A stretch of DNA of 30,002 nt, from positions 1 through 30,002 of IMG/VR virus record IMGVR_UViG_3300042292_000506, one strand, 5' to 3'. The position numbers were made by a program, and so were the translations under genes. The notes beneath the pieces were generated by a model. The model saw only the letters and a list, made by a program, of their open reading frames with translations. It did no database searches and was not told where the DNA came from. The first letter of the stretch is position 1. Each line of letters begins with the position of its first letter. Shown piece after piece: positions 5,129 through 12,984 of this stretch. Source of the DNA: a virus.

Positions 5129-6901
5129 TTAAATTACTTCTACGTCAGTACTATATGATGTAAACCCATTTTCTTTGGTTACAGTCATAATGTTATTAAC
5201 TCGCCCCGCAAGTTCATCTTTATGCGAAACAAGCCAAATACTTTTCTCATGCTCTCTAGACATTTTTTTAAGTATACCCAATGAACTTTCAACTCCGCTA
5301 CTGTCCATGCCGCTGTCAATAAGCTCATCAATGAATAATAAGTTAATAGGATTGTATAAACTTTCCCAGACATCACGGAATGCCCACGATAAACTTAATA
5401 TCAAGCGATTGCGTTCACCACGTGATAAGTTATCAAAGTCTAGTTCACGGCCTAACTCTGTAATTTCTACACTTAAATCGTTTAAGAATGTTACTGTATG
5501 TGGCAATCCTATACGATCTAAGTATTGACTTAGGCGTGCGTTTAAATGCGACAAGTTTTGATCAATAATACGTTTACGAATAAAGCTATCTTTGTTAGTT
5601 AATAGTTTCAACAAGAAGTCTTGATGTTCTTTTAACTTAACTAGCTCGTTCATAGTAGTATAATCAGTTTCTACTAATGCAGTCTGTGTCATCTCTTCGA
5701 TTTGTTCAGCATATGGATCAACTTCTGTAGCCTTAGCGGCCAACTGTGTTTCTAAACTAGTAATAGAACCCTTGTGATGAAACGCATCTGCTTCTTTATC
5801 GTAATATACTCGAGGTTGCGCACCAAGAGGACCAATTTCTGTTTTAGCACCTATCAGCGCCGTTAATTGTGTTTGATCAGTTTGGTACTGTGTAGTAGCA
5901 GTTTCGAGTGATGTACGTTTAGCCGCTAACACTTCTTCGTGTTTGCTATCGTGAAAATGTTGACCGCAGGCATAACAAGTATGTGCTTCGAGGTCGGCAA
6001 TTTCTTTAGTAACTTTATCTATAGTCTTTTGTTCACGGGCAATATCTGCTTCGCTACGCAAAATGGCCTTGGTCAAATCATCTAAGTCTTTACGCTGTTG
6101 GTTGTAAGCAGTAAGCGCAGTGTGTGCCGCTAGCTCTTGTTCAATATCAATTTTACGTAGTTCTGTAAGGGCATTTTGTAGTTTTACTGTGTCATCTGCA
6201 TGCTTGGTAGTCCACATAGTTTGCCGGCGTTTTAAGCTGTCAATTTGCTCTTGAATACGACCATTTGCGTCGGTTATAGCCTTAATATTGAACTCTTCTT
6301 GCTGTATTGCATCCTTAGTAGCACGACCCAACTCTTTAAGTTTTTCTGCCTTTTCACTTAAGACAGTGATACCAAGTAGCTGTTCAATAATTTCACGTTG
6401 GTCGTTAGATTTAAGACTAAGGAATGGTTCAGTGTAAGTGTTAAGCGCAACAATATGTTTAAACATATCATGCTTCATGCTTAACATACGCTCAATCTCA
6501 GCTTGTGTTTCTCTACTGTCACCTTGACTTTCGTCGGTAATTTCTTTTTCTTCATCGCCTACGTAAAACTTCATTATGTTAGGCTTACGTCCACGTTCAA
6601 TCTTATAATCTTGCCCGTTATGCTCGAACTCAACTGTAACTAACATGTTCTTACCATTAGTTTTATTAATTAAGTTATCACGTTTAATATTAGTTAATGC
6701 TTGCCCGAACAAACTATAGCTTAGTGCATTGATGATAGTTGTTTTACCAGTACCGTTACGTGCGCCACTATCATCTCCACCCAAGTCAACGTTAACACCA
6801 AGCACTAATGTGAGGTCATTGCGATCGAAGTCCACTGCTTGCGTTGCATTACCAACGCTCATGAAATTTTTAACTGTAAGATTTTTTATTTTAAAGGTCA
6901 T
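5129..6901 (-). CDS. 46: gp46 recombination endonuclease subunit (Rad50/SbcC-like ATPase)
   Basis: This 590-residue protein (T4 gp46 is 560) is an SMC-type ATPase that works with the gp47 nuclease to resect DNA ends for recombination-dependent replication and host DNA breakdown. The Walker A motif is G46-A-R-N-G-T-G-K-T-T. The central part, about 190-450, is coiled coil interrupted by a zinc hook C309-Y-A-C312, which joins two molecules. The ABC signature LSRGERNR starts at residue 492, Walker B is LLFIDE (521-526), and the switch His is H560 in WLVSHKD. All key residues are present, so it should be active. The start at 6901 lies 1 base after the stop of the SGNH-like gene, so translation is probably coupled. 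gp47 is separated from it by three extra genes, which is unusual. Confidence 0.95.
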   Translation of the reverse strand: MTFKIKNLTVKNFMSVGNATQAVDFDRNDLTLVLGVNVDLGGDDSGARNGTGKTTIINALSYSLFGQALTNIKRDNLINKTNGKNMLVTVEFEHNGQDYKIERGRKPNIMKFYVGDEEKEITDESQGDSRETQAEIERMLSMKHDMFKHIVALNTYTEPFLSLKSNDQREIIEQLLGITVLSEKAEKLKELGRATKDAIQQEEFNIKAITDANGRIQEQIDSLKRRQTMWTTKHADDTVKLQNALTELRKIDIEQELAAHTALTAYNQQRKDLDDLTKAILRSEADIAREQKTIDKVTKEIADLEAHTCYACGQHFHDSKHEEVLAAKRTSLETATTQYQTDQTQLTALIGAKTEIGPLGAQPRVYYDKEADAFHHKGSITSLETQLAAKATEVDPYAEQIEEMTQTALVETDYTTMNELVKLKEHQDFLLKLLTNKDSFIRKRIIDQNLSHLNARLSQYLDRIGLPHTVTFLNDLSVEITELGRELDFDNLSRGERNRLILSLSWAFRDVWESLYNPINLLFIDELIDSGMDSSGVESSLGILKKMSREHEKSIWLVSHKDELAGRVNNIMTVTKENGFTSYSTDVEVI

Positions 6902-6902
6902 A

Positions 6903-7595
6903 TTATAAGTTTAACATCTTTGCATATTGAATGTAAACATTTTCGATTAAGTTAGTATCAGTGATATGATAATAAGGTCTAATCAATGTATTATCATACT
7001 CGTCCCATAAATTAATAGGGCATTCGTGCAATATATACTTACTAAAATCCCAAGTGACTGTTGGGTTAAACGATTTGTGTTCGAATCCACCTTGACTCCA
7101 TGCCCATGTTAAATTAGGCGTTGAGTCAAGTAATTGTAAAGTAAATAATATAAAAATATAGTTTTTTTCTATTAGATTAGGAAGATCCACTGCCTCTTTA
7201 AAAAATTCTTGAATTATATTAATTTTTTTGATAGTTAATATGTTGGCAGTATTTTTAGCCACGGTGTTCCACGAAGCACAAATCATCGATTTATCGTTGG
7301 AGGGCAAAGCAGCATTCCAATATCTAGATACATTATCTGATTGTATAAGAGTATCACTATTTAATGAAAATTCCTGTCTGACAGAACTGGTAGCATTATA
7401 AATTAAATAATCACAGTTATGGGCTAGCGCATGTTTAACTTGTAAATAAATTAAATAATTACTTGCACCGACACTAGATAGATTAATTATATTAATATTT
7501 GGATACGATAGTGTTAATAAATCAACCCAATTATCTCCATATTTAGGATCGGAACTACAAAAGCTATCACCGCAGATATATAAAGTTTTACTCAT
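6903..7595 (-). CDS. SGNH/GDSL hydrolase-like protein of unknown substrate
   Basis: The 230-residue protein starts MSKTLYICGDSF: G9-D10-S11 is the GDS block, S11 the candidate nucleophile. G43 (SSVGASN) and N67 (IYNATS) fit blocks II and III of the SGNH fold. The usual C-terminal DxxH block is not clear: H210 lies in YYHITDTN, with Pro rather than Asp three residues before it. The enzyme may use a variant catalytic site or have lost hydrolase activity. SGNH proteins act as esterases or acetyltransferases, often on glycans or lipids. The gene overlaps the upstream glycosyltransferase-like gene by 8 bases and ends 1 base before gp46. Sampled 60-base lines have about 23% G+C, lower than one sampled in gp46 (38%). 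Fold is likely; substrate unknown. Confidence 0.6.
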   Translation of the reverse strand: MSKTLYICGDSFCSSDPKYGDNWVDLLTLSYPNINIINLSSVGASNYLIYLQVKHALAHNCDYLIYNATSSVRQEFSLNSDTLIQSDNVSRYWNAALPSNDKSMICASWNTVAKNTANILTIKKINIIQEFFKEAVDLPNLIEKNYIFILFTLQLLDSTPNLTWAWSQGGFEHKSFNPTVTWDFSKYILHECPINLWDEYDNTLIRPYYHITDTNLIENVYIQYAKMLNL

Positions 7596-8745
7596 AGTAC
7601 CATTTCAACTTATCATCATTGATAAAATTACTGCAATAATGATTATAATTATATTCAACGATCTCTTGAACTTGATTGGCTAATTCATTAATTGGTCTAT
7701 TACTTAAATTAGTAAGCAAGGATATAATAGTAGTCATACGTATTGATGAATTATCGATGGTATCGTATGATTCGTCCCAAATTGATTCAAATGTTTTAAA
7801 TCCAAGTAATTTTAATTGAGCTAATGTTCCTTTAGAACCAACAAGAATAAATGGTCGTTTAGATAAAATACCCTTGATAGTTTTTTCAGAAATCCACGAA
7901 TATGGATAATCATATACTGTTTCTGTTATAACATAGATTAATGCATGTTGTAAGAAAGATGGTTGAAAATCGGAAATTCTATTATCGTGCAGATCGGGGT
8001 AACTTGATAAATCTTGATATTGATTTATAAATTTTTTCGAATATTGAGTTAATAGCGCATGATCGTTATTAGTAAGGAGCAGTAAGTCATTTATTCGAAT
8101 AAATGGAATAGTAGATCTTAATGCCACTGCCGTGTTTGTAATACCACAAGTATCTATCAATGGGCCTGTAGAATTAGGTGATGATCTAAACATATGGGAT
8201 ATATACCCTTGGTCTACTAGATTTGAATTAGCTAGATGACTAAGAAACAAAATTCGATGTGATCTTTGCTCACCATTTAAACAAATAAATAACCGACTTA
8301 ATTTATTAGTTGAATAATTAATAGGATTAACTAATTGTGGAGCGAGTAAAGGGATGAATATAGATTCAATCACAGTAGGAGGGCTTACATTAAATAACTT
8401 ACAAATATTGAATATTTCGGTATGCATACCATACGTTGCTGAAAAATAAATTAAAAATTCAGTAGGCAATCCGAAATATTGGCAACATCTAAAAAAATTG
8501 TAATTATTATTGCCCATTGGTACCTGCTGATTCTCTACATAATAATCAGTATCGATATTTAATATTAATATTCGTTGATTGGGTAAAAATGTATAGTCTT
8601 TCCATTTTTCTGCCCATGCGTAAAACTCATTGGGGTTATTATCGTGCAGGAAAAAATCAAAACAATCAACAAGTTCGAATCGATCAGTTAATTGTTTAAT
8701 TGTTGAATCTCGTAATTTATTCAATGAATTATCAGTATAGTCCAT
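7588..8745 (-). CDS. Glycosyltransferase-like protein
   Basis: The 385-residue protein has a recognisable C-terminal half. ALIYVITETVYDYPYSWISE, then KTIKGILSKRPFILVGSKGT and LAQLKLLGFKTFESIWDESY, resemble the donor-binding region of phage and bacterial glycosyltransferases (exostosin/GT10-like), where ISEKTIK and RPFILVGSxGxLxxLxxLGFKTF are characteristic. The N-terminal 250 residues were not matched to anything. LFICLNGEQRSHRI at about 150 may be the start of the transferase domain. No signal peptide or membrane segment is visible, so it should be cytoplasmic. It starts 2 bases after the stop of the dehydrogenase gene. With its neighbours it may modify a sugar on the virion or host surface, but that is inference. 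The family call rests on one motif region. Confidence 0.5.
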   Translation of the reverse strand: MDYTDNSLNKLRDSTIKQLTDRFELVDCFDFFLHDNNPNEFYAWAEKWKDYTFLPNQRILILNIDTDYYVENQQVPMGNNNYNFFRCCQYFGLPTEFLIYFSATYGMHTEIFNICKLFNVSPPTVIESIFIPLLAPQLVNPINYSTNKLSRLFICLNGEQRSHRILFLSHLANSNLVDQGYISHMFRSSPNSTGPLIDTCGITNTAVALRSTIPFIRINDLLLLTNNDHALLTQYSKKFINQYQDLSSYPDLHDNRISDFQPSFLQHALIYVITETVYDYPYSWISEKTIKGILSKRPFILVGSKGTLAQLKLLGFKTFESIWDESYDTIDNSSIRMTTIISLLTNLSNRPINELANQVQEIVEYNYNHYCSNFINDDKLKWYYE

Positions 8746-8747
8746 GA

Positions 8748-9362
8748 TTATTTTTTATTAATTGTAAATTTTTCAATGGTATCGTTATTAATTGCAAATT
8801 TTACCACTTCGACTATATGATTTACAGTAAGGTGCATCCGTGAATCATAGAATGATTTAATCACTTCGGGGGTATAGATTCCTCTCGCTTCTGGAAAATT
8901 AGTTTTTGTCCTACCAGGCCGAATTTCAATTAATTTATACTCAGACGATAATTCATCACGTAAACAATCGATAAACGTGGATAATCCAGATTTACTTGCA
9001 GCATACACACTATCGCCACCAATATTTTTTTCAACGCACCGACTAGTGATAAAAATAACCTTGCCTGATGCATTTTGATTGATAAATTTTTGAGTTAAGT
9101 ATATCGGCGCTCTGAGATTAGTATCTAAGATTCTGAAATAATCATCAACTTTATGAGTAACAAATGTATTTCCTCCGCCATTAGCATGACCGGCATTATT
9201 GATTAAGATATCAATTCCACTCAGGTTGATTTTTTCTAAATCACTAATTAAATTTAGATCATAATCTAGTCTGTTAATATCAACTATAGTATGATCTCTA
9301 CATAATTCGGATTTAAGAGCGAGTCCGATGCCAGATGTTGTACCAGTAATTGCGATTCTCAT
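8748..9362 (-). CDS. Short-chain dehydrogenase/reductase (SDR)
   Basis: The 204-residue protein carries the classical SDR motifs in order: nucleotide-binding T6-G-T-T-S-G-I-G13, N55-N-A-G58, N82, S107, and Y120-A-A-S-K124. Together these form the complete Asn-Ser-Tyr-Lys catalytic tetrad, so it should be an active NAD(P)-dependent oxidoreductase. The IRPGRTKTNF segment is the usual region after the sixth strand. It is shorter than most classical SDRs (about 250), with a reduced C-terminal substrate-binding part, so the substrate cannot be predicted. Its ATG overlaps the gp47 stop (ATGA), and the glycosyltransferase-like gene follows after 2 bases. It is therefore locked into the recombination operon. 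A role in sugar or cofactor metabolism during infection is inference. Confidence 0.85.
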   Translation of the reverse strand: MRIAITGTTSGIGLALKSELCRDHTIVDINRLDYDLNLISDLEKINLSGIDILINNAGHANGGGNTFVTHKVDDYFRILDTNLRAPIYLTQKFINQNASGKVIFITSRCVEKNIGGDSVYAASKSGLSTFIDCLRDELSSEYKLIEIRPGRTKTNFPEARGIYTPEVIKSFYDSRMHLTVNHIVEVVKFAINNDTIEKFTINKK

Positions 9363-10375
9363 AAATTCCTGTAGATGTCTAATAACAATGCTGGATTATA
9401 ATGCTCACTGTTAATAGCTGTTAGTTGACTAGTTACAATAGTGTCAATACTTTCAAATTGAATATTGCCTAACATAATATCTGTACCAACATCTGTATGC
9501 TTAACTGGAATTAGTGTAAGCTCACGTAGATTATAAGTGCCTACAAACGTTTCTTTAATAAAAGTTGCTTCTTCATAAGAAATATCCACATCAATGTTTA
9601 CACGACAGTGCATGCCTTTTTGTAATAATGCTTCTGGACTTTGTAGTATACCACTTAACGTGTAGACACGATACTTGGGTTGATCCGGCCAAGCATGAAA
9701 TGTGGGTTCTTCACCCCAGGATAATATCATCATACCGCGTTCATCATCGCCAGCGTCGGCATAGTTATGCGGGAATGCATTGCCAATATAGGTAATATTT
9801 TTACCAGTTTGACGTTTATGAAAGTGACCACTGTAGACATGATCAATATGCCCGAAGTCTTCGCGTCTAATCTCGCCGTGTTCTGGCATCTGTACCATGG
9901 CGTTCATATAGTAGCCCGGTAATTCGAAATGCCCAAACATATATTTGGCATTAATTTTTTGTATCTTTTTATGATCATCGCCTACTAACCACGGAACAAT
10001 ACTAACATCACCTTCTTGATAAAAGTCGTTAATAATTTCAATGTTAGGAATATGTCGTGCCCACTCAGCTGATTGTATATCACGCTTGTCGCGATAATAT
10101 AAGTCATGATTGCCCGGAATGAATATAACACGCTCAAACGCTTTGCCCAACAACTCTAACGCTGTTAGACTGTAGTTTAACGTGATGATATTAATTGCCG
10201 CTCGATTATTATGCCAGTCACCTAACATAAAGCAAACATCACAACCTTCTTCTTTAGCTTTGCTAATAAACCACTTAACAAAGTTTAAACAATCATCATT
10301 ATGTGTTTGACTATTTGACTTTAAGCCAAAATGCACGTCAGTCAGAACTGCTGCTTTTTTAAATAAATTTGCCAT
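9359..10375 (-). CDS. 47: gp47 recombination endonuclease subunit (Mre11/SbcD-like)
   Basis: The 338-residue protein (T4 gp47 is 339) is the metallophosphoesterase partner of gp46. Metal-binding motifs are all visible: D13-V-H15, G52-D53-W-H55, G88-N-H-D91, H149 (MFGHFELPG) and H184/H186 in YSGHFHKRQ. They predict a two-metal (Mn) nuclease that trims DNA ends. The C-terminal 120 residues would be the capping and gp46-contact region. The ATG at 10375 has no convincing ribosome-binding site. A TATACTAATTA sequence lies right upstream and is shared with the gp55 upstream region. Its stop overlaps the start of the SDR gene. The assignment is secure. Confidence 0.95.
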   Translation of the reverse strand: MANLFKKAAVLTDVHFGLKSNSQTHNDDCLNFVKWFISKAKEEGCDVCFMLGDWHNNRAAINIITLNYSLTALELLGKAFERVIFIPGNHDLYYRDKRDIQSAEWARHIPNIEIINDFYQEGDVSIVPWLVGDDHKKIQKINAKYMFGHFELPGYYMNAMVQMPEHGEIRREDFGHIDHVYSGHFHKRQTGKNITYIGNAFPHNYADAGDDERGMMILSWGEEPTFHAWPDQPKYRVYTLSGILQSPEALLQKGMHCRVNIDVDISYEEATFIKETFVGTYNLRELTLIPVKHTDVGTDIMLGNIQFESIDTIVTSQLTAINSEHYNPALLLDIYRNL

Positions 10376-10376
10376 A

Positions 10377-10392
10377 TAATTAGTATATACTA
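10377..10392 (-). promoter_or_regulatory. Possible promoter -10 region (TATACTAATTA) before gp47
   Basis: The minus strand carries TATACTAATTA (10387-10377) just before the gp47 start, and TAGTATATACTA (10381-10392) is a perfect 12-base palindrome. The same 11-mer occurs before gp55. It could be a sigma-70-like -10 element used early or mid infection, but it is so close to the ATG that a transcript would lack a leader. Confidence 0.3.
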
Positions 10393-10427
10393 CATAACCC
10401 TGTAATGTCTAATAGAATGTAACCAAA

Positions 10428-11321
10428 TTACTCGTCTGCTCCGTGTCCGCCACCGCCCCATGAACCGCCGCCTTGATTTTGTCTTGTATAACTAGGTGCG
10501 TAGTTGTTCATCTCTAAGATGTCATCACGAATGTTTTGATTACGCTTTTCGATGTTTAGAACACGGGTAAAGCTGTTGGTGATTGCGGCTGTGTAATAGG
10601 CAAATGGATTGTCTGATTTGCTTTCATCGAACTGTAGGCCAATCTGACTTAACTGTAGTAATGCTTGACTGCGCATTTCATCGTTATAGGTATAACCGCG
10701 CCAGTTGCTACGTGTAGCATAGCGTTCACATAGTTTAACAAACATATGAGCCAACTTAGCAGTCATCTGCCCGTGATCTTTACTAAACGCACCAGTAGTT
10801 AAATCACCCTTCCAATGGCTTTTACCTACAATAACTGGAGTTAGGTCTTCAGTTACTGAGTAATGAAAGAATGGTGGAAAGTTTAGCTTAACGTACTTAG
10901 TAGCACCTTTAACTTTAACAGCGGGCTCATCATACTCAGTTTCGAATAAATCTTCGTCGTATGCTTCTTGTGCTTTAGCATCAGATTTTTTCTGTTTAAC
11001 TTCATCGATTGGTATATGTTCCCAGGTCATGACACGGAATACAATGTCAGTGACTGGAATATTTTCTACAGGGATTGCAAATTCATCTAGTTTGCGTTTA
11101 TTGCCAAGTAACAGTTCGGCTTCTTGTGCTTCTTTAGCTAGTCTAGTTGCACGTGTTGCCCTTGCTTCTGCTACGGATTTTTTAGTAATTGCACTAACAT
11201 TTGATACAATAGCATCGTAAATGGTTACTTCTTCATTGACGAAACTACAGTATGCTAATTTACTTTTTGCTATTTCTTTTAATATGTCTTTGTTGTTGAG
11301 ATAATTAATTTTACGAGCCAC
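10428..11321 (-). CDS. 55: gp55 late-transcription sigma factor
   Basis: The 297-residue protein is the T4 gp55-type sigma factor that directs host RNA polymerase to late promoters (TATAAATA). T4 gp55 is 185 residues. The N-terminus KINYLNNKDILKEI parallels the start of T4 gp55 (YNYVNNKELL). Residues 200-268, with WRGYTYNDEM, QALLQLSQIGLQFDESKSDN and PFAYYTAAITNSFTRVLNIEKR, are the region-2-like polymerase- and -10-binding core. Between them lies a charged insert (about 50-180). The C-terminus is Gly-rich (QNQGGGSWGGGGHGADE) instead of the hydrophobic clamp-binding tail of T4 gp55. The start is GTG at 11321, preceded by AAAGGA 10 bases upstream. It faces the baseplate block divergently. Confidence 0.85.
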   Translation of the reverse strand: MARKINYLNNKDILKEIAKSKLAYCSFVNEEVTIYDAIVSNVSAITKKSVAEARATRATRLAKEAQEAELLLGNKRKLDEFAIPVENIPVTDIVFRVMTWEHIPIDEVKQKKSDAKAQEAYDEDLFETEYDEPAVKVKGATKYVKLNFPPFFHYSVTEDLTPVIVGKSHWKGDLTTGAFSKDHGQMTAKLAHMFVKLCERYATRSNWRGYTYNDEMRSQALLQLSQIGLQFDESKSDNPFAYYTAAITNSFTRVLNIEKRNQNIRDDILEMNNYAPSYTRQNQGGGSWGGGGHGADE

Positions 11322-11337
11322 AGTGTTTGGTTCCTTT

Positions 11338-11348
11338 TAATTAGTATA
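11338..11348 (-). promoter_or_regulatory. Possible promoter -10 region (TATACTAATTA) before gp55
   Basis: This is the same 11-mer as before gp47. TATACT is a good -10 hexamer and TTGTAT lies 18 bases upstream as a poor -35. The ribosome-binding site AAAGGA follows at once. A non-late promoter is expected for gp55, since it must be made before late transcription, but this assignment is tentative. Confidence 0.35.
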
Positions 11349-11374
11349 ACATAATAGCATTGCACTATACAACC

Positions 11375-11382
11375 TATTTATG
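11375..11382 (-). promoter_or_regulatory. Late-promoter-like CATAAATA upstream of gp55
   Basis: The plus strand reads TATTTATG; the minus strand CATAAATA matches the late consensus at seven of eight positions, 53 bases before the GTG start. It could let gp55 reinforce its own synthesis. Confidence 0.35.
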
Positions 11383-11415
11383 CGGTTAATCTTTAACTGC
11401 TACTATTTCTCCGGC

Positions 11416-11433
11416 AATAAATACACTATAACA
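11416..11433 (+). promoter_or_regulatory. Late promoter module AATAAATACACTATAACA
   Basis: AATAAATA (11416-11423) matches the late consensus at seven of eight positions, 23 bases before the ATG at 11447. The extended 18-base module recurs with one change before gp6 (18740). AGAGG 8 bases before the ATG is the ribosome-binding site. Confidence 0.6.
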
Positions 11434-11446
11434 CAGAGGTTTTATT

Positions 11447-12676
11447 ATGGCTCTAAATCCTACAGACGCACCCGTATACGACAATAGAGGCGGATATGTA
11501 CCGGGACAAGTTCAATCTACTAACGGTGGATATGACCCGTATGCTCCGCAAAATTATACCGGTGCTTATGCACCTAGTTTCGCCGGTGGCTATAACGGTG
11601 AACAAACACTAAGCAGTGGTGGCGGCTATAATCCTAGCAACCCTAGTGCATATTTAACAGGCACAGATTCAATTGGCGGTAAAGCCGCGATAACTGAAAA
11701 TTATAATCAAGGTGCGGATTTCCGAGGCGGGTTTTATGGAGATCAGGTTGAAGAAAGTGGCGGTGGGTTTGATCCATCGACATCATATGAATCGGAAGAT
11801 GCAAGAAAAAGTCTATTACCAGACAATGCTGCAGTGGCCGCAACAAAAAGCGATCCGTCGATTGCAATACAAGATGCTGGGTCTGGCGCTGGTGCTTCAG
11901 ATGACGATTGGCGAGTGCGTATAAGTCTAGCAGATAAAGCAACTATATTTTACAAAGCAACAGGCGCAAATCCTAATAATCTTATGGCACCGTTAGTAGA
12001 AACAAACGGAGTTATATTCCCTTATACACCAACTATAACTGTATCACATGTAGCCAATTATAGTCCTACTACTCCGGTACACAGCAACTATTCGCAACAA
12101 TTTTATACCAACAGTGAAGTAAGTGACATTACTATCGGTGGAGAATTTACTGTACAAGGCATCGATGAAGGAAAATATTTACTAGCGGCTATCTACTTTT
12201 TTAGATCAGCTACTAAAATGTTCTTTGGTAGTGGAGCAAATGCAGGTAATCCACCGCCAATTGTATTCTTGGATGGATACGGTAGTCACTATTTCCCACA
12301 TGTGCCTTGTGTGATAACTAACTTTACACACACTATGCCAAACGAAGTTGATTATATACAAATTCCAGTAACAACAACTACATTAACAGAGTCAACTGTT
12401 ACTCCGTCGACTCCTATGAGTGTAGTAAACGATTCGCTAGGGCCAAAGTATGCACCAGACATGGGCCGTGATGCTACTGCAACAAATAAAGCAGCCAATA
12501 CAACAAAAACAGAATATAAATCAGTGACAACATCTACCAGGGTGCCAGCAGTAAGTACAATATCGATCACATTGAAACCAATATACAGCCGCAAAAATCT
12601 ACATGATAATTTCAATCTTGATGCATTCGCCGCAGGCAGACTAATACAAACTGCTACTACCGGAGGATTCCTATAA
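11447..12676 (+). CDS. Baseplate tail-tube-cap-like protein (gp48/gp54 type) with Gly-Tyr repeat N-terminus
   Basis: The 409-residue protein opens the baseplate block. Residues 1-150 are low-complexity and Gly/Tyr/Asn/Pro-rich, with three copies of an 18-residue repeat. Residues 155-340 (DDWRVRISLADKATIFYK onward; VIFPYTPTITVSHVANYSP; QFYTNSEVSDITIGGEF; FLDGYGSHYFPHVPCVITNF) look like a tube-type beta-barrel. The end, TISITLKPIYSRKNLHDNFN followed by LDAFAAGRL, is typical of cap proteins annotated gp48 in marine T4-like phages. T4 gp48 is 364 residues. Its neighbour gp53 and the hub genes support a baseplate-tube junction role. It ends in a TAATG overlap with gp53, so translation is coupled. 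The family is inferred from C-terminal pattern and context; gp54 is the alternative. Confidence 0.6.
   Translation: MALNPTDAPVYDNRGGYVPGQVQSTNGGYDPYAPQNYTGAYAPSFAGGYNGEQTLSSGGGYNPSNPSAYLTGTDSIGGKAAITENYNQGADFRGGFYGDQVEESGGGFDPSTSYESEDARKSLLPDNAAVAATKSDPSIAIQDAGSGAGASDDDWRVRISLADKATIFYKATGANPNNLMAPLVETNGVIFPYTPTITVSHVANYSPTTPVHSNYSQQFYTNSEVSDITIGGEFTVQGIDEGKYLLAAIYFFRSATKMFFGSGANAGNPPPIVFLDGYGSHYFPHVPCVITNFTHTMPNEVDYIQIPVTTTTLTESTVTPSTPMSVVNDSLGPKYAPDMGRDATATNKAANTTKTEYKSVTTSTRVPAVSTISITLKPIYSRKNLHDNFNLDAFAAGRLIQTATTGGFL
11486..11776 (+). repeat. Three copies of an 18-residue GGY...GGGY repeat (coding)
   Basis: Residues 14-31, 46-63 and 93-110 of the cap-like protein align as RGGYVPGQVQSTNGGYDP, AGGYNGEQTLSSGGGYNP and RGGFYGDQVEESGGGFDP. 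The pattern is xGG[YF]xxxQxxxSxGG[YF][DN]P, allowing a shift in the first copy. The spacers between copies differ in length (14 and 29 residues). Confidence 0.8.
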
Positions 12677-12981
12677 TGTCAGCAGTTACTTATAGTCAAA
12701 CAAGTCCATATAGCAAAACAGACTCTTATGGATTCTTTTTAGATGTTACTACATTTAGAGATATACCCGCACTTGCGGCTGATGTAGTCTATAGAATTGC
12801 TACAACATATAAACATCGTCCGGACTTATTAGCCTATGACCTATATGGCGACAGTGCATTGTGGTGGGTGTTTGCTATGCGTAATCCCAACACTATACAA
12901 GATCCAGTGTTTGATTTCTTGCCAGGTACAACAATATTCATTCCTAAAAAAGAAACAATCATTGCGGCATTGGGGTTATAG
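12676..12981 (+). CDS. 53: gp53-like baseplate wedge protein
   Basis: The 101-residue protein resembles the gp53/LysM-like baseplate family. The core reads ADVVYRIATTYKHRPDLLAY, then DLYGDSALWWVFAMRNPNTI, then DFLPGTTIFIPKKETI. The YGDSALWWV and final PGTTIFIPK segments are typical. T4 gp53 is 196 residues, so this is a short core version. In T4, gp53 joins wedges to the hub and to one another. The ATG at 12676 overlaps the preceding stop by one base (TAATG), and GGAGGA lies 8 bases upstream. The hub gene follows after 3 bases. Confidence 0.82.
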   Translation: MSAVTYSQTSPYSKTDSYGFFLDVTTFRDIPALAADVVYRIATTYKHRPDLLAYDLYGDSALWWVFAMRNPNTIQDPVFDFLPGTTIFIPKKETIIAALGL

Positions 12982-12984
12982 TAG

